Positions 42,020-52,205 of a stretch of DNA of 64,000 nucleotides are shown here, in pieces. This DNA comes from Pyxicephalus adspersus. Its lineage: Eukaryota; Chordata; Amphibia; Anura; Pyxicephalidae. Made by a program: the position numbers and the translations under genes. Under the pieces are notes generated by a model. It was not told the origin of the DNA and did no database searches. It worked only from the letters and a program-made list of their open reading frames with translations. Within the stretch, counting starts at the first letter, position 1. Each line of letters begins with the position of its first letter. The stretch is taken from the NCBI RefSeq assembly GCF_032062135.1, contig NC_092859.1:65462466-65526465 (forward strand), read 5' to 3'.

Positions 42020-44669
42020 ATGTCAGACAGAGAAGTGCCAGGTCATGCACAATGTTTCTGGCGCAGGCAGAGGTCGCAGCAGAGTAAGAAGGTGTGTCAG
42101 CAGGAGTCGCAGCGAGAGGCCTGAGCTCTCGGTGTAATCTAGCGGTCGTGTCTTGACCAGCAACCCAGCCGTTCTTGATTGGTTAACTCGGTCATCCACC
42201 TTATCCCAAGTGACATCAGACACCCCCAGCCAACAGTCGGTGGGTTCGTCAGACAGAACCCTTAGTTGGCATGGCCCGGGAGCAGGCCCTGTGCCCTCAC
42301 CTGTCCTCAACCTGCCTCAGTCCTTTGCTGTTCCCTCAGCCACAGAAGTATTGTATGCTGTGGGCTCAGCTCCACTATACAGCGAGGACGAGCTAATAGA
42401 GGACAGTCAGCAGCTACTGCCCAGCCAAGATCTGGAGGAGACATCCGCCGCTTCCTCTGCTAGGCGGGCAAGTAGTGATGAGGAGAGTGGCATGGGAGGT
42501 GGTGTTGCAAGCGGTCAGGCTCCTGACCCAGAGACCGTTGAGGAGGACATCAGTGACGTGCAGACACTACTCAATGATGATGAAGTCGATCGCACTTGGG
42601 AGCCTGATATAGAAGGGGCTTCATCATCATCAGGAGAAGAGGGTGGCAGCTTGCCCATGAGGCAGCGGTTGAGCCAGCAAGGTGGTAGCATTCCTGGGAT
42701 TCAGCAGGGTGGCAGCAGTGGGAGGTCGGAAGCCAAACGTGCTCGGGGTAGACCACCTGCTTCGCAGCACCACACCACATCCTACCTGCCCGGTTGGCAC
42801 CAAGGCCCTGCGTCAACATATGCAGCATCACCATAAAGTGGCCTTGGAGAACTGTGGCTCCGATGTGGTGATCCAGCCTGCCGCAGCAACCGCTGCATCA
42901 CCCAGTGGCATGCATCGGGTTTCAGGCAGTCAAGGCTCCACCACCTTAGCCAAAGGGAGCTGTATGTCACTTCCATCTTCTGCTGGTCCAGATGCTCCTG
43001 TGGTGGACTCTGCACCTTTCAGAGAACTGATGGCTTGTGCCGAGCCGAGATGGAGAGTCCCAAGCGGTCATGTCTTTGCAAAAAAGGCAGTTCCAGCCCT
43101 GCACAAATATGTAGAACGTGGGTGGGCCAGTCCTTGAGCCTGTCGATGTCTGCTAAAGTGCACAGCTTGCCGTCTACGGTCAGGGACAATACACATATAC
43201 GCCCACTGGGTGAATGTGGTTTCTGCAAAGCCACACAAACAACTTGGCCAGATGACACCGCCTCCACGTTCTCACGCCGCTGGTCCTGCGACAACGTCTG
43301 CCTCTGCCTCCTCATTCTCCACCGTGTCCTCAGCCTCCACTGCAGGGACAATTCACAGTGCCCCTCCAGCATACTACATGTGCAGGGCACAGCGGTATCA
43401 CGCTGTTCTGCACCTGGTTTGCCTGGGAGAACGGAGTCACACAGGGGAGGAACTCCGTGTGATTCATCAAGAAATCGAATCCTGGCTTTCCCTGCGACAA
43501 CTCAAAATCGGAACCATGGTGACCGACAATGGGAAGAACATGGTGTCGGCGCTGCATCAAGGAATGCTGAGCCATGCTCTTTGCATGGCACACGTGTTCA
43601 ATCTGGTTGTCAAGCGGTTCCTGAAGTCTTCCACCCATCTGCAGGACATCATAAAAATGGCCAGGAAACTTTGCAAGCACTTCAGCCACTCGTACACCGC
43701 AAAGCACACCCCCCATGAGCTGCAGCAGCAGAACGGCATCCCCCAACATAGGCTGATATGTGACTTTTCTACCTGTTGGAATTCCACCCTACATATGTTT
43801 GACGGACTATACGAACAGAGAAAGGCCATCAACGAATTCTTGATGATCGAAGCAAATAGGAGTACTTCCATGTGTAACTTCGATGTCTGCTCATGCTTGA
43901 GACCTGCCGTTTGCTCAGGCCCTTTGAGGAGGCCACGGTATTTGTCAGTTGCCAGGACTACGGGGTGAACAACGTCATTACACTGCTTGTAAATATGTCT
44001 GGTCAGGGGACTGGAGACGTGGCGCCTAGATCTCACGGCCACATTAGCCCTGTGGGGGCTAAACTGGAGGAGGAGGACATTGAAGCACAGGCAATGTATA
44101 GGGAAATGGGTGGTTTTTCTACTCAGGTAACAAGAGAGGAGGACCAGGAGCAGCCAGAGGAGCAAGAGGGAGATGAGGAAGACGAGACAGAGGACCCAGA
44201 CACACCGTGGGAGTATGCAGTGGAGATGGAGGCAGAGAGTCCATCCGAGTCACCAGCTGTACCAGCTCCATCAGCAGCAGCCTGATTCTAGAGTCGCTGA
44301 TGAGCAGTTTTCTTCACCCGCATAGTGAAGAAACTACTCACCAGCAGCTAGACATAGAGCAGAACCTGAACCAGCAGGTGGTGGCATACTTGGAGTGCAC
44401 CCTGCTAGCTGGCATTGAAGATCCGCTGGACTACTGGGCGGCTAAAATGGATTTGTGGCTGCAACTGGCCGAGTTTGCCCTGGAAAAGCTGTCCTGCCCA
44501 GCCAGTAGTGTGGCATCAGAGCGGGTGTTTTAGTGCGGCGGGGGCCATAGTTACCCCAAGAAGAACTCGCCTGTCCACCCAAAATGTGGAGAGACTGACC
44601 TTTGTCAAGATGAATCAGGCATGGATCGGCCAGGATTTCCACCCACCAATGCCTGATGCATCTGATTAG
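42020..44669 (+). pseudogene. hAT1 transposase, BED finger deleted
   Basis: Starts at ATG 42020 (MSDREVPGHAQ), equivalent to the start in hAT2. An acidic, serine-rich N-terminal part (APLYSEDELIEDSQQLL, SSSSGEEGGS) leads to a basic KRARGRPP patch. The BED zinc finger that should follow is mostly deleted; only its last helix (ALRQHMQHHHK, about 42810) remains. The RNase H-like core runs about 43390-43890, with MVTDNGKNMVSALHQGMLSH (catalytic aspartate in TDN), CMAHVFNLVVKRFL and WNSTLHMFDGLYEQRKAIN. A central block present in hAT2 at 54758-55087 is absent here. The C-terminal hAT dimerisation domain is at about 44420-44669 (LEKLSCPASSVASERVF, LSTQNVERLTFVKMNQAW). Stops and frameshifts near 42122, 43135 and 44530 disable it. 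Confidence 0.9.
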
Positions 44670-44854
44670 ATGATTCATGCCACCTCACCCAAACCTTGGC
44701 AAAAGAGACCGGTTTCTTCTGGCTACCTGCCTCAGCTACTACTCTGATGCTGCCACCCACCTGATGCCACACATCAGATGCCAAGTGCTCTTTCTTTCAC
44801 CCACCTTCGTCAGCGGGTACTGGTATTGCCAACCACCACCCCACTCTGTCACCG

Positions 44855-46090
44855 GGTCACTTTGTGGTCTCCTGATGCTGCTCCTGCCATCTCTACACTA
44901 TGTCATCTTGCCACTCTGTGGTCTACTGATGCTACTGCGTCCATCTCCACACTATGTCACCTTGCCACTCTGTGGCCCACTCATGGTGCTGCCACCTCCA
45001 CAGTCTGTCATTGTGCCCCTCTGTAGCCTCCTGATGCTGTCACCAACTCCAGACTCTGTCATTGTGCCACTCTGTGGCCTACTCATGCTGCTGCCACCTC
45101 CACAGTCTGTCATTGTGCCACTCTGTTGTCTCGGCTTGATGCTGCTGCTGCCTCCACCTCCACACTATGTCATTGTGCCACTCTGTTGCCTCCTGATGCT
45201 GCCGCCACCTCCAGACTCTGTCATTGTGACACTCTGTAGCCTCTTGCTGCTGCCGCCACCTCCGCACTATGTCATTGTGCAACTCTGTGACCTCTGCCTG
45301 ATGCTGTCGCCACCTCCACACTATGTCAGTGTGCCACTCTGTGGCCTACTCATGTTGTCGCCAACTCCACACCATGTCATTGTGCCACTCTGTGGCTTCC
45401 CCATCCTGCTGCCAACTCCACACTCGGTCATTGTGCCACTCTGTGGCCTCCTGATTCTGCTGCCACCTCCACACTCGGTCATTGTGCCACTCTGTGGCCT
45501 CCTGATGCTGCATCTACCTCACACTCTGTCATTGTGCCACTCTGTAGCCTCCTGATGCTGTCGCCAACTCCACACTCTGTCATTGTGCCACTCTGTGGCT
45601 TCCTCATGCTGCTGCCACCTCCACACTCGGTTATTGTGCCACTCTGTAGCCTCCTGATGCTGTCGCCACCTCCACACTCTGTCATTGTGCCACTCTGTGG
45701 TCTCAACCTGATGCTGCTGCTGCCGCCACCTCCATACTCTGTCATTGTGCCACTCTGTGGTCTCCTGATGCTGTCGCCACCTCCAGACTCTGTCATTGAG
45801 CCACTCTGTGGCCTCCTGATGCTGCCGCCACCTCCACGCTCTGTCATTGTGCCACTCTGTAGCCTCCTGATGCTGTCGCCAACTCCAGACTCTGCCATTG
45901 TGCCACTCTGTGGCCTCCTGATGATGCTGCCACCTCCACACTGTCATTGTTCCATTCTGTGGCCTCCTAATGCTGCCGCCACCTCCAGACTCTGTCAGGA
46001 GACCACTCTGTGGTCTCCTCATGCTGCTTTCACCTCACCACTATGTCATTGTGCCAATCTGTGGCCTTCTCAAGCTGTTCTCCATGACTG
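44855..46090 (+). repeat. hAT1 3' minisatellite, 51 bp unit
   Basis: About 24 copies of a 51 bp unit (CTCTGTGGCCTCCTGATGCT ... GTCATTGTGCCA), with some units of 54-60 bp. It is the reverse complement of the monomer in the 11.2-15.9 kb array. No rRNA segment is seen inside this copy. Unit lengths are multiples of three, so long open frames (up to 292 codons) appear on both strands; they have no start context or domain and are not called as genes. Confidence 0.92.
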
Positions 46091-46959
46091 GGCCACTATT
46101 TTGCCTTTTTGACCTGGATGACATCACTATTCATTTGACCCTTCTTCTGATCTTTCAGAAGGAAGGAAAAAAGAGACGCATAAAGAATCCTGTCTGTGTA
46201 GCAGCTGTAAGGCCTGTATAGTCCCATCAGAATTGGCTTATGATTTAGTAGCCAAAAGCAGGAGTGGGTACAAAACACAGAAAACATGCAAATTTTCCAT
46301 TCACATGTCATCTCTGTTTTGGATCCACTCCTGTTTTTTTTTTGTCATTAGCAATACTGATGAATTATTGAGCAAATGCTGACTGAGTGAAGGCATATGC
46401 TCCACAGACAGGATCCCTTTTTTGTGGGTTATTATTCTGACAGATCAGAGGAAGGGTAAAATTCAGTCAGTGACGTCAACACAAACTTACTGCTGACACC
46501 CTCTCCATTCTGTCGGGGGGGCTCTACTTGTATGAGCGATTAATAGAACAGGTTCTGTAGACATCTATGTGGAATCAGCTGACGAGGGTGTAAAAGGAGT
46601 GCGATTCTTCTTGACGCTAACATGGACCTGTAAGGCTGAGTTCATACTTGAGTTTTTTGGTCAGTTTTGGCCCCGTGACTGCCCAGATAAGTGAAGTGTG
46701 CAGTTGATTCTAATAGCGACGCCTGTCATCTGCATGTCATGACTCACAGTATTATTTCACTACCACAGCAGACTCCCTATGTGTGTTACTGCAAGGCACA
46801 GCGTTCTACACCACTATCAAGGCTCTCTGCAGGCCGGAAATAGACGTTTTGTAACGCGATTCACCGCGAATAAATTCGGATCGAAGCAAATCTTTTCGAA
46901 AAATTCGGCGAACCGGCCAAATCTAATTTTTGAGAAATTCGCTCATCTCTAAATATAAT

Positions 46960-49575
46960 GTACCACTTACCTCCAGAATTGTTTAATATTTAGGAATTCC
47001 CAGAAATTATGGTAAAGTGTAGCCGCCTGGACTTCACTTTTTTAACATGTACATTAATCTGAGAGACCCATATAATAGGCTCTCTGAGGTGAGACTTAAT
47101 TCCTATGGAAAAGCAGAAAAATCATTTCTCTATATTGAACTGCCGGAAAAGCCTTCCAGCATAATCTGTACATTTGCAGGATTTTTTAAACAGGTACATT
47201 AGGAAAATGAGCCTGCCACTTTGCCATGCTTACATAGAAGTTTCATAGTTTAGGTCAGTTCTAAGAAACGCATACAGTTTAGAAATAGCCTTTGTGGGAA
47301 CCTGAGGAGACAACAAGATCTTATCTAAAAGATTACTCTAATCCCGAGGAGCTAACTGTCTAGCAATCTTTACTGCATACACCCTTACTTGGATTAGTAA
47401 GAAATTACTGTCCGCCATAAAAGGGAACCTGTTCTTTAACTCTGTAAAAGAATATGTCTTGTGAGTGTCGGGATCAATTAGTAATCTGACTGAAGTAAAA
47501 CCTCAGTTTACCCATGTTGTTAACAAAGAAGAGGCATATCCAGGTGTAAATTCAGCATTGCCTGCAAGAGGGAGATATAATGAAGTATGAGCATTAAGTG
47601 ATTCTGTTTTCCGTAAGAAATGCCAGAGTTGCCACAGAGAATAAATAAAGGGTTCAATTGTATCTCCCCTGGCAAAAGTTCTTTATGGGTATGAAAAATG
47701 ACCATGAGATTCAGAGGGGGATATGAGAAATCCACCTGCAAATTTGTGTAAAAGGATGTGCCGTGTATCCAATCTTTTAGGATAGGCAGCAATGCAGGGC
47801 TACATCTGGTACATTCAATCTACCATTTTTCGTGGTTTTCTGAAAGATAGCATGACTGGCAACAGCATGTTTGCTACCCCATATAAAGGAACAAAACAAA
47901 AAGTAACCTAGTTTTAAATCTTTGGTTGGCAAAAAAATTGGAAAAGGAATAGTAACCTGGGAAAGGTGATCATTTTAATTAGTGCCACTCGTTCTATAAA
48001 AGAGAGTGTAAGGGATGCCCACATTTTAAAGTCGTTCTTCATTGATCATATAGTTTTTGTAAAATTCAGAGTGTAAAGTTTTGCAGGGTTTTTAGTAATC
48101 AGTACTTCTAAGTACCTAAACTTAGCCCATTGAAATGGAAAAAAGGAACTCCAGCTTGGTTTGTGTTTGGGAAACAGAAAAAGGGCCACAGACTTATCAA
48201 AGTTTATAGTATAACTTGATATTTTTGGAAATTCCTGAAACGTGGACATGATAGAGCATAAAGATTCTTTTAGGTTTGCAAGAAACAACAGGATATCATT
48301 GGCAAAAGCAGTAATCTTCATTTCCACAGAACCAAACCTTATACCAGTGAATCTAGAGTCTAACTCTAAAATACGCAGTAAGGGATCTAGTGCAAGATTA
48401 AACAGCAAAGGGGATAGGGGGCACCCTTGTCTTGTTCCACTATGCATAGCAATAGGTTGCGAGAGCTGATTGTTTAGAATAAAATTAGTTGTGGGGTGGT
48501 TATATAAAAATTTTATATAGGTTTGAAAGCGTGTGCCAAATTGTCTATGAGTGAGCAGTAAGTGTAGATAGGGTCATAGTATCTTGTCGAACGCTTTTTC
48601 TACTTCAAGATTTTCATTATATTTAAGTGTGGTTGTAGCAATGGCTGTACGTATTCCAAATGAAATATGTCGGTTTCTAAGTAATACCAATTGATGAGTA
48701 GTCAATTGAGCGGGTAGCATAGGTTGCAAGCGACCTGCCATAACTCTTGCCATCACTTTATAATCAGTGTTAAGTAAGGCAATTGGCCTATAGGATGAGG
48801 GGCGCTCAGCGTCTTTATAGGATTTAGGAATAATGAGGTGTGGGCTTGGGTAAAGTTGGAAAAAAATATTTGGTTGTCTAATATACCGGTATAAATTTCC
48901 AACAATAAGGGAGAGAGATAAGATTACAGTGGTTTAAAAAAAATCACCTGTTAATCCATCTGGGCCCAGGTTTTTTTTTAAAGGAAGGGTTTTAATGGCT
49001 CTCGCAATCCTTTCAATCTGTATGTGGGCATTTAAATGTTAGCTCAGGATGGTAATAAAAAGGATTGGAATGCTAGGGAGGAGGAAAGAGTGTGGGGAAA
49101 CGCCATCGGGGAGATTGAGTAATTGGATGTGCTAATTCTAGTTTCATTGATACTGGAGCACGATCTGATAAAAAGATCAGATGATATAACATTCTCAAGA
49201 TTTTGTGGAAAAGTGAATCAAGAGTTAAGAAAAAATCATTCTCTCTCTGAGTTGGGTTGTGTGTTCTCCAGGGGTCTAAGAGTGACAATGTTTCCATAAA
49301 ATTGTACAATACACTGGAACAGGGAGCAGTGTTGCGTCAAGAGAATATTGGAGGGTGTTATATTTCTTATCAAAATAAGGTAGTAGAAGGTTGAAGACCT
49401 CCTGTGCTGTGGAGGGGGAGGATAATTGTGATCCTGTAGGTGTGCCTGCTGTATTGGATATATCCATAAGTGACAAGTTGGAGTCTTGTTCCCTCAGGGA
49501 ATGAGCAGGTGAAGTAGTAGCTGTAACATGCTGCGGGGAGCGGGCTACACCCTTTGCCTTATTCTGCTTGCTCAT
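46960..49575 (-). pseudogene. L1 ORF2 fused to an ORF1 N-terminus by deletion
   Basis: Read leftward. An ORF1 start at 49575 (MSKQNKAKGVARSP), with a Ser/Thr-rich N-terminus, runs to about 49315. The sequence then jumps into the end of the ORF2 endonuclease region (LLDPWRTHNPTQRENDFFLT, about 49205-49280), so the rest of ORF1 and most of the endonuclease are deleted. RT traces follow: ARVMAGRLQPMLPAQL near 48720-48750, GTRQGCPLSPLLFNLALDPL at about 48380-48440, and FANDILLFLANLKESL at about 48260-48310. In the last, the usual FADD is FAND, a lost catalytic residue. The C-terminal part reaches 46960 (HNFWEFLNIKQFW). It continues across hAT1 at 40718. Frameshifts are frequent. Confidence 0.87.
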
Positions 49576-50305
49576 TGTGCCAGGGGTAGAACGGGTGACG
49601 TATTTGTGCATCAGGGAACACAAGAATTTCTATTCAGAAAACAGCAGAACTCCTTTAATCATTAGCAATAATCAGAAAGCACTCATATGATATTCACAGG
49701 CACACTCAAATTAGTATGGAGGGAATTCAACATGAAGAGGATGAAAAGGATGCAACTTATTGGTGTAAAAGACAGTAATTAATATTGGATCTTTAACGAA
49801 GCAGACCACCTGGCATGCACACACATTCATAAATAAGTTTCCAGGACAGATTTTGTGCTTAAAATAATGTGTTTTTGTAGTGTGGTAATCTAAGCCTGCA
49901 TCCTTATCCAGCAACCCTGTAATATGGACTGAAGTGCCAGCAGAGATATAACAAGGCTATTCTCAGGTGGAACAATCTCTCAGGAAGCAAGATTTCAAGA
50001 TATCATGTTCAGGCATAAGTTATGTAACCACAGTATTAGCTGAGTAAATAATAAGTGCTCTGGCCACGTGGGCGCCACACACACACTCCCGCCTTACGAG
50101 CACTGACCCCAGGCTGAATAATGCTTGTGCACTCCAATGGGGGATCCGCTGACACAGCAGGGGAGAAGGCACACGCTGGAGGCAGCAGGGTGTAGAAATC
50201 TTGTTACCCGTCGCCGATGAAGAAGAAGTGTAGTGGGTCCCGTGAGAGCTTCAGTAAGATGCGGCCAGCGCTGAAGCTTCGCCCCCAGAAGTCCATCAAA
50301 ATAGT
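49576..50305 (-). other. Probable L1 5' UTR / upstream sequence
   Basis: No coding domain. It lies directly 5' of the L1 ORF1 start and its far end is GC-richer (50090-50290, with GGACTTCTGGGGGCGAAGCT on the minus strand), as L1 5' regions often are. The upstream limit is unknown because a piggyBac MITE begins at 50310. Confidence 0.4.
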
Positions 50306-50309
50306 TTAA

Positions 50310-50571
50310 CCTCCCTGTCGGTATAAGTATTTGAGTATTTTTACATGTCCAATTGGTACATTTGACATGTAAAAATACTTCTAATTTTAAATTTCCCACC
50401 GGCTGGGCATCACTAAATGGACCTAAATGCTGGGCAGGCATCGCTGGAGGACACCGCGGGCTTGTGAGGACCAGGTAAGTCCTCAATGCCCCCCCAACTG
50501 TGGCTTGGGGTTACCATTTTCTGTAAAGAAATTTAACCCCAAGCCACACTCGGGAATAATCACCAGGAGGG
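50310..50571 (+). mobile_element. piggyBac-type MITE, TTAA-flanked
   Basis: A 262 bp non-coding element between TTAA at 50306-50309 and TTAA at 50572-50575. The ends are CCTCCCTGTCGGTATAAG and, reverse-complemented, CCCTCCTGGTGATTATTC. Both ends resemble those of the autonomous-type piggyBac at 1894-5046 (GAGTATTTTTACATG against CAGTATTTTTATGTA on the left; CACTCGGGAATAATC against CACTCAGGAATACC on the right). It is therefore probably an internally deleted relative that was mobilised by that family. Confidence 0.85.
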
Positions 50572-50673
50572 TTAAAGAAGATTTTGTTCAATTATTCCAA
50601 TGTGTTAGTGAAAAAGGTCTGAAGTTAATACCCCCGTATTTGTCTGATATTTATGCTAATTGCAAAACCCTTA

Positions 50674-50880
50674 AGCTGCGTACACACTTCCAATTTTTGT
50701 CGTTGGAAAGGATCTTTCACGATCCTTTCCAACGACAAGGGAGTGCACGATGCATGAACGGTGCTGTACATACAGCACCGTTCATGCTCTATGGAGAGGG
50801 GAGGGGGAGAGCGACGGAGCGGCACCCCGCTGCGCGCTCTCCCCTTCCCTTTCATTAGGATCGGCTGTCGTCCATGCTCG
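50674..50880 (+). mobile_element. 5' end of a TTA MITE subfamily, truncated
   Basis: Begins AGCTGCGTACACACTTCCAA after TTA (50671-50673), as in the two full copies, then diverges. It contains the palindromes GGAAAGGATC...GATCCTTTCC (about 50706-50731) and ATGAACGGTGCTGTAC...CAGCACCGTTCAT (about 50755-50786). The matching right terminus was not found, so the end coordinate is an estimate. Confidence 0.6.
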
Positions 50881-51635
50881 ACATGTGTATTTACGCACCG
50901 ATATACCAGGTGTATTTCTGCGAGCCACAGTCGAGTGCTAGTATACTCATCTTCACTTGTAAGCTGGATTTCGCCAATGAAGGCGATTAGTTTGCAGTTG
51001 CGCGATTAAGGAGGATCTGTTAAGCTGTCAATGGTGAGGTTATAGCTATTATTAAGCGCACACCTGCTCCCTGTTCTGTTCTCATCTACAGTCCATTACA
51101 GGTCAATTAATTAAGTTACATTACAGATCAATTATTAATCAATTGAATAATCAATTAATTAGGGTCTTTAGTGCTTGATTTTTTTGTGCTACATTTTTAT
51201 GTTACATTATACTCCTTCCAAAAATGTCTTCATTTATAGTTAAATGTGTTGCAGTTGTTGTTTTGATACTTTTTAGTTTGGTTGCAACACTGCTAACTAA
51301 TTTATATCATGCTGTATATATACTAATTAGCACTTTATAATTAGAGATGAGCGAATCGAAGCTGACAAAGTGGAATTGGATCCGAATTTCAGAAAAAATT
51401 TGATTCGAATCTGAATTTCCTCGCGATTAGTTGAAACGAATCACAATTTTTTCTAAGAAGAATCAGCAGCCAGCCAGCCCTGTGGTGTCACACCCCTTTA
51501 AATAGCCTCAGCTATCTTGGATTAAGACATTTTACAGCATTCTGAGTGCAGGGAGAGACGTGTGCAGTCCTTAGTAAAAACATCATTGTGCTCCAAAATT
51601 TATAAAATCGATTTAAAGTGCAGGGAAAAGATAGG

Positions 51636-51974
51636 AGGAATCATTTCACAGCATTTTAGTGCAGAGAGAGACGTCAGAAGGCGCTAGGGACAGTGCTAGA
51701 AAAGCAAATTACAAGTGCAGAGAAAGGATAGGGAGGAATCATTTCACAGCATCTTAGTGCAGGGAGAGACGTCAGAAGGCGCTAGGGACAGTGCTAGAAA
51801 AGCAATTTACAAGTGCAGGGAAAGGATAGGGAGGAATCATTTCACAGCATCTTAGTGCAGGGAGAGAGGTCAGAAGGTGCTAGGGACAGTGCTAGAAAAG
51901 CCATTTACAAGTGCAGGGAAATATTATTTGGGGATCCAAATAGCCATTATACAGCTCTCATTCCATCAACGCAC

Positions 51975-52013
<39 letters not shown>

Positions 52014-52190
52014 CGTATTTCAGTAGAAACATATAAATATAATATCAGTTCACTTCTGCAGTTAAATGTGGTGAAAGCATTTAGTGACGTATTTGAGTAC
52101 AAAAAGAAAAATATATACGCAGTTCCCTTTTGCAGTTCTTGGTGCTAAAAGCGTTTATTGTCCTATTTCCGTACAAAAATAAAAATATAT
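51636..52190 (+). repeat. hAT2 leader tandem repeats
   Basis: Three 98 bp units start at 51636, 51734 and 51832 (AGGAATCATTTCACAGCATC ... GCAGGGAAAGGATAGGG). A TA microsatellite follows at 51976-52009, then AT-rich 74 bp units (GTTAAATGTGGTGAAAGCAT, GAGTACAAAAAGAAAAATAT) reaching the transposase start. The same two units occur in hAT1 and hAT3, so they belong to the element's 5' leader or promoter. Confidence 0.88.
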
Positions 52191-52205
52191 TTGTCGCTTT
52201 TAAGT

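Larger units (their letters stand above)
40727..46951 (+). mobile_element. hAT1: hAT transposon with 8-bp target duplication
   Basis: The ends are TAGAGATGAGCGAATCGAAC (left) and ATTCGCTCATCTCTA (right), an inverted repeat of 15 bp at the tips. The 8-bp host sequence AATATAAT occurs at 40719-40726 and again at 46952-46959, the hallmark of hAT insertion. In order it holds a leader with 98 bp and 74 bp repeats, a transposase pseudogene (42020-44669), a 51 bp minisatellite (44855-46090) and a 3' arm rich in TTCGCGAAAATTCGGCG-like motifs. It sits inside the minus-strand L1. Confidence 0.93.

Noticed and set aside
43210..43968. hAT1 core as an exapted ZBED-type host gene
   Set aside because: Flanked by hAT termini with a target duplication, BED finger deleted, and stops before and after; nothing suggests selection for function.
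44677..46112. Open frames of up to 292 codons, on both strands
   Set aside because: Same cause: the hAT1 minisatellite. No protein family resemblance.
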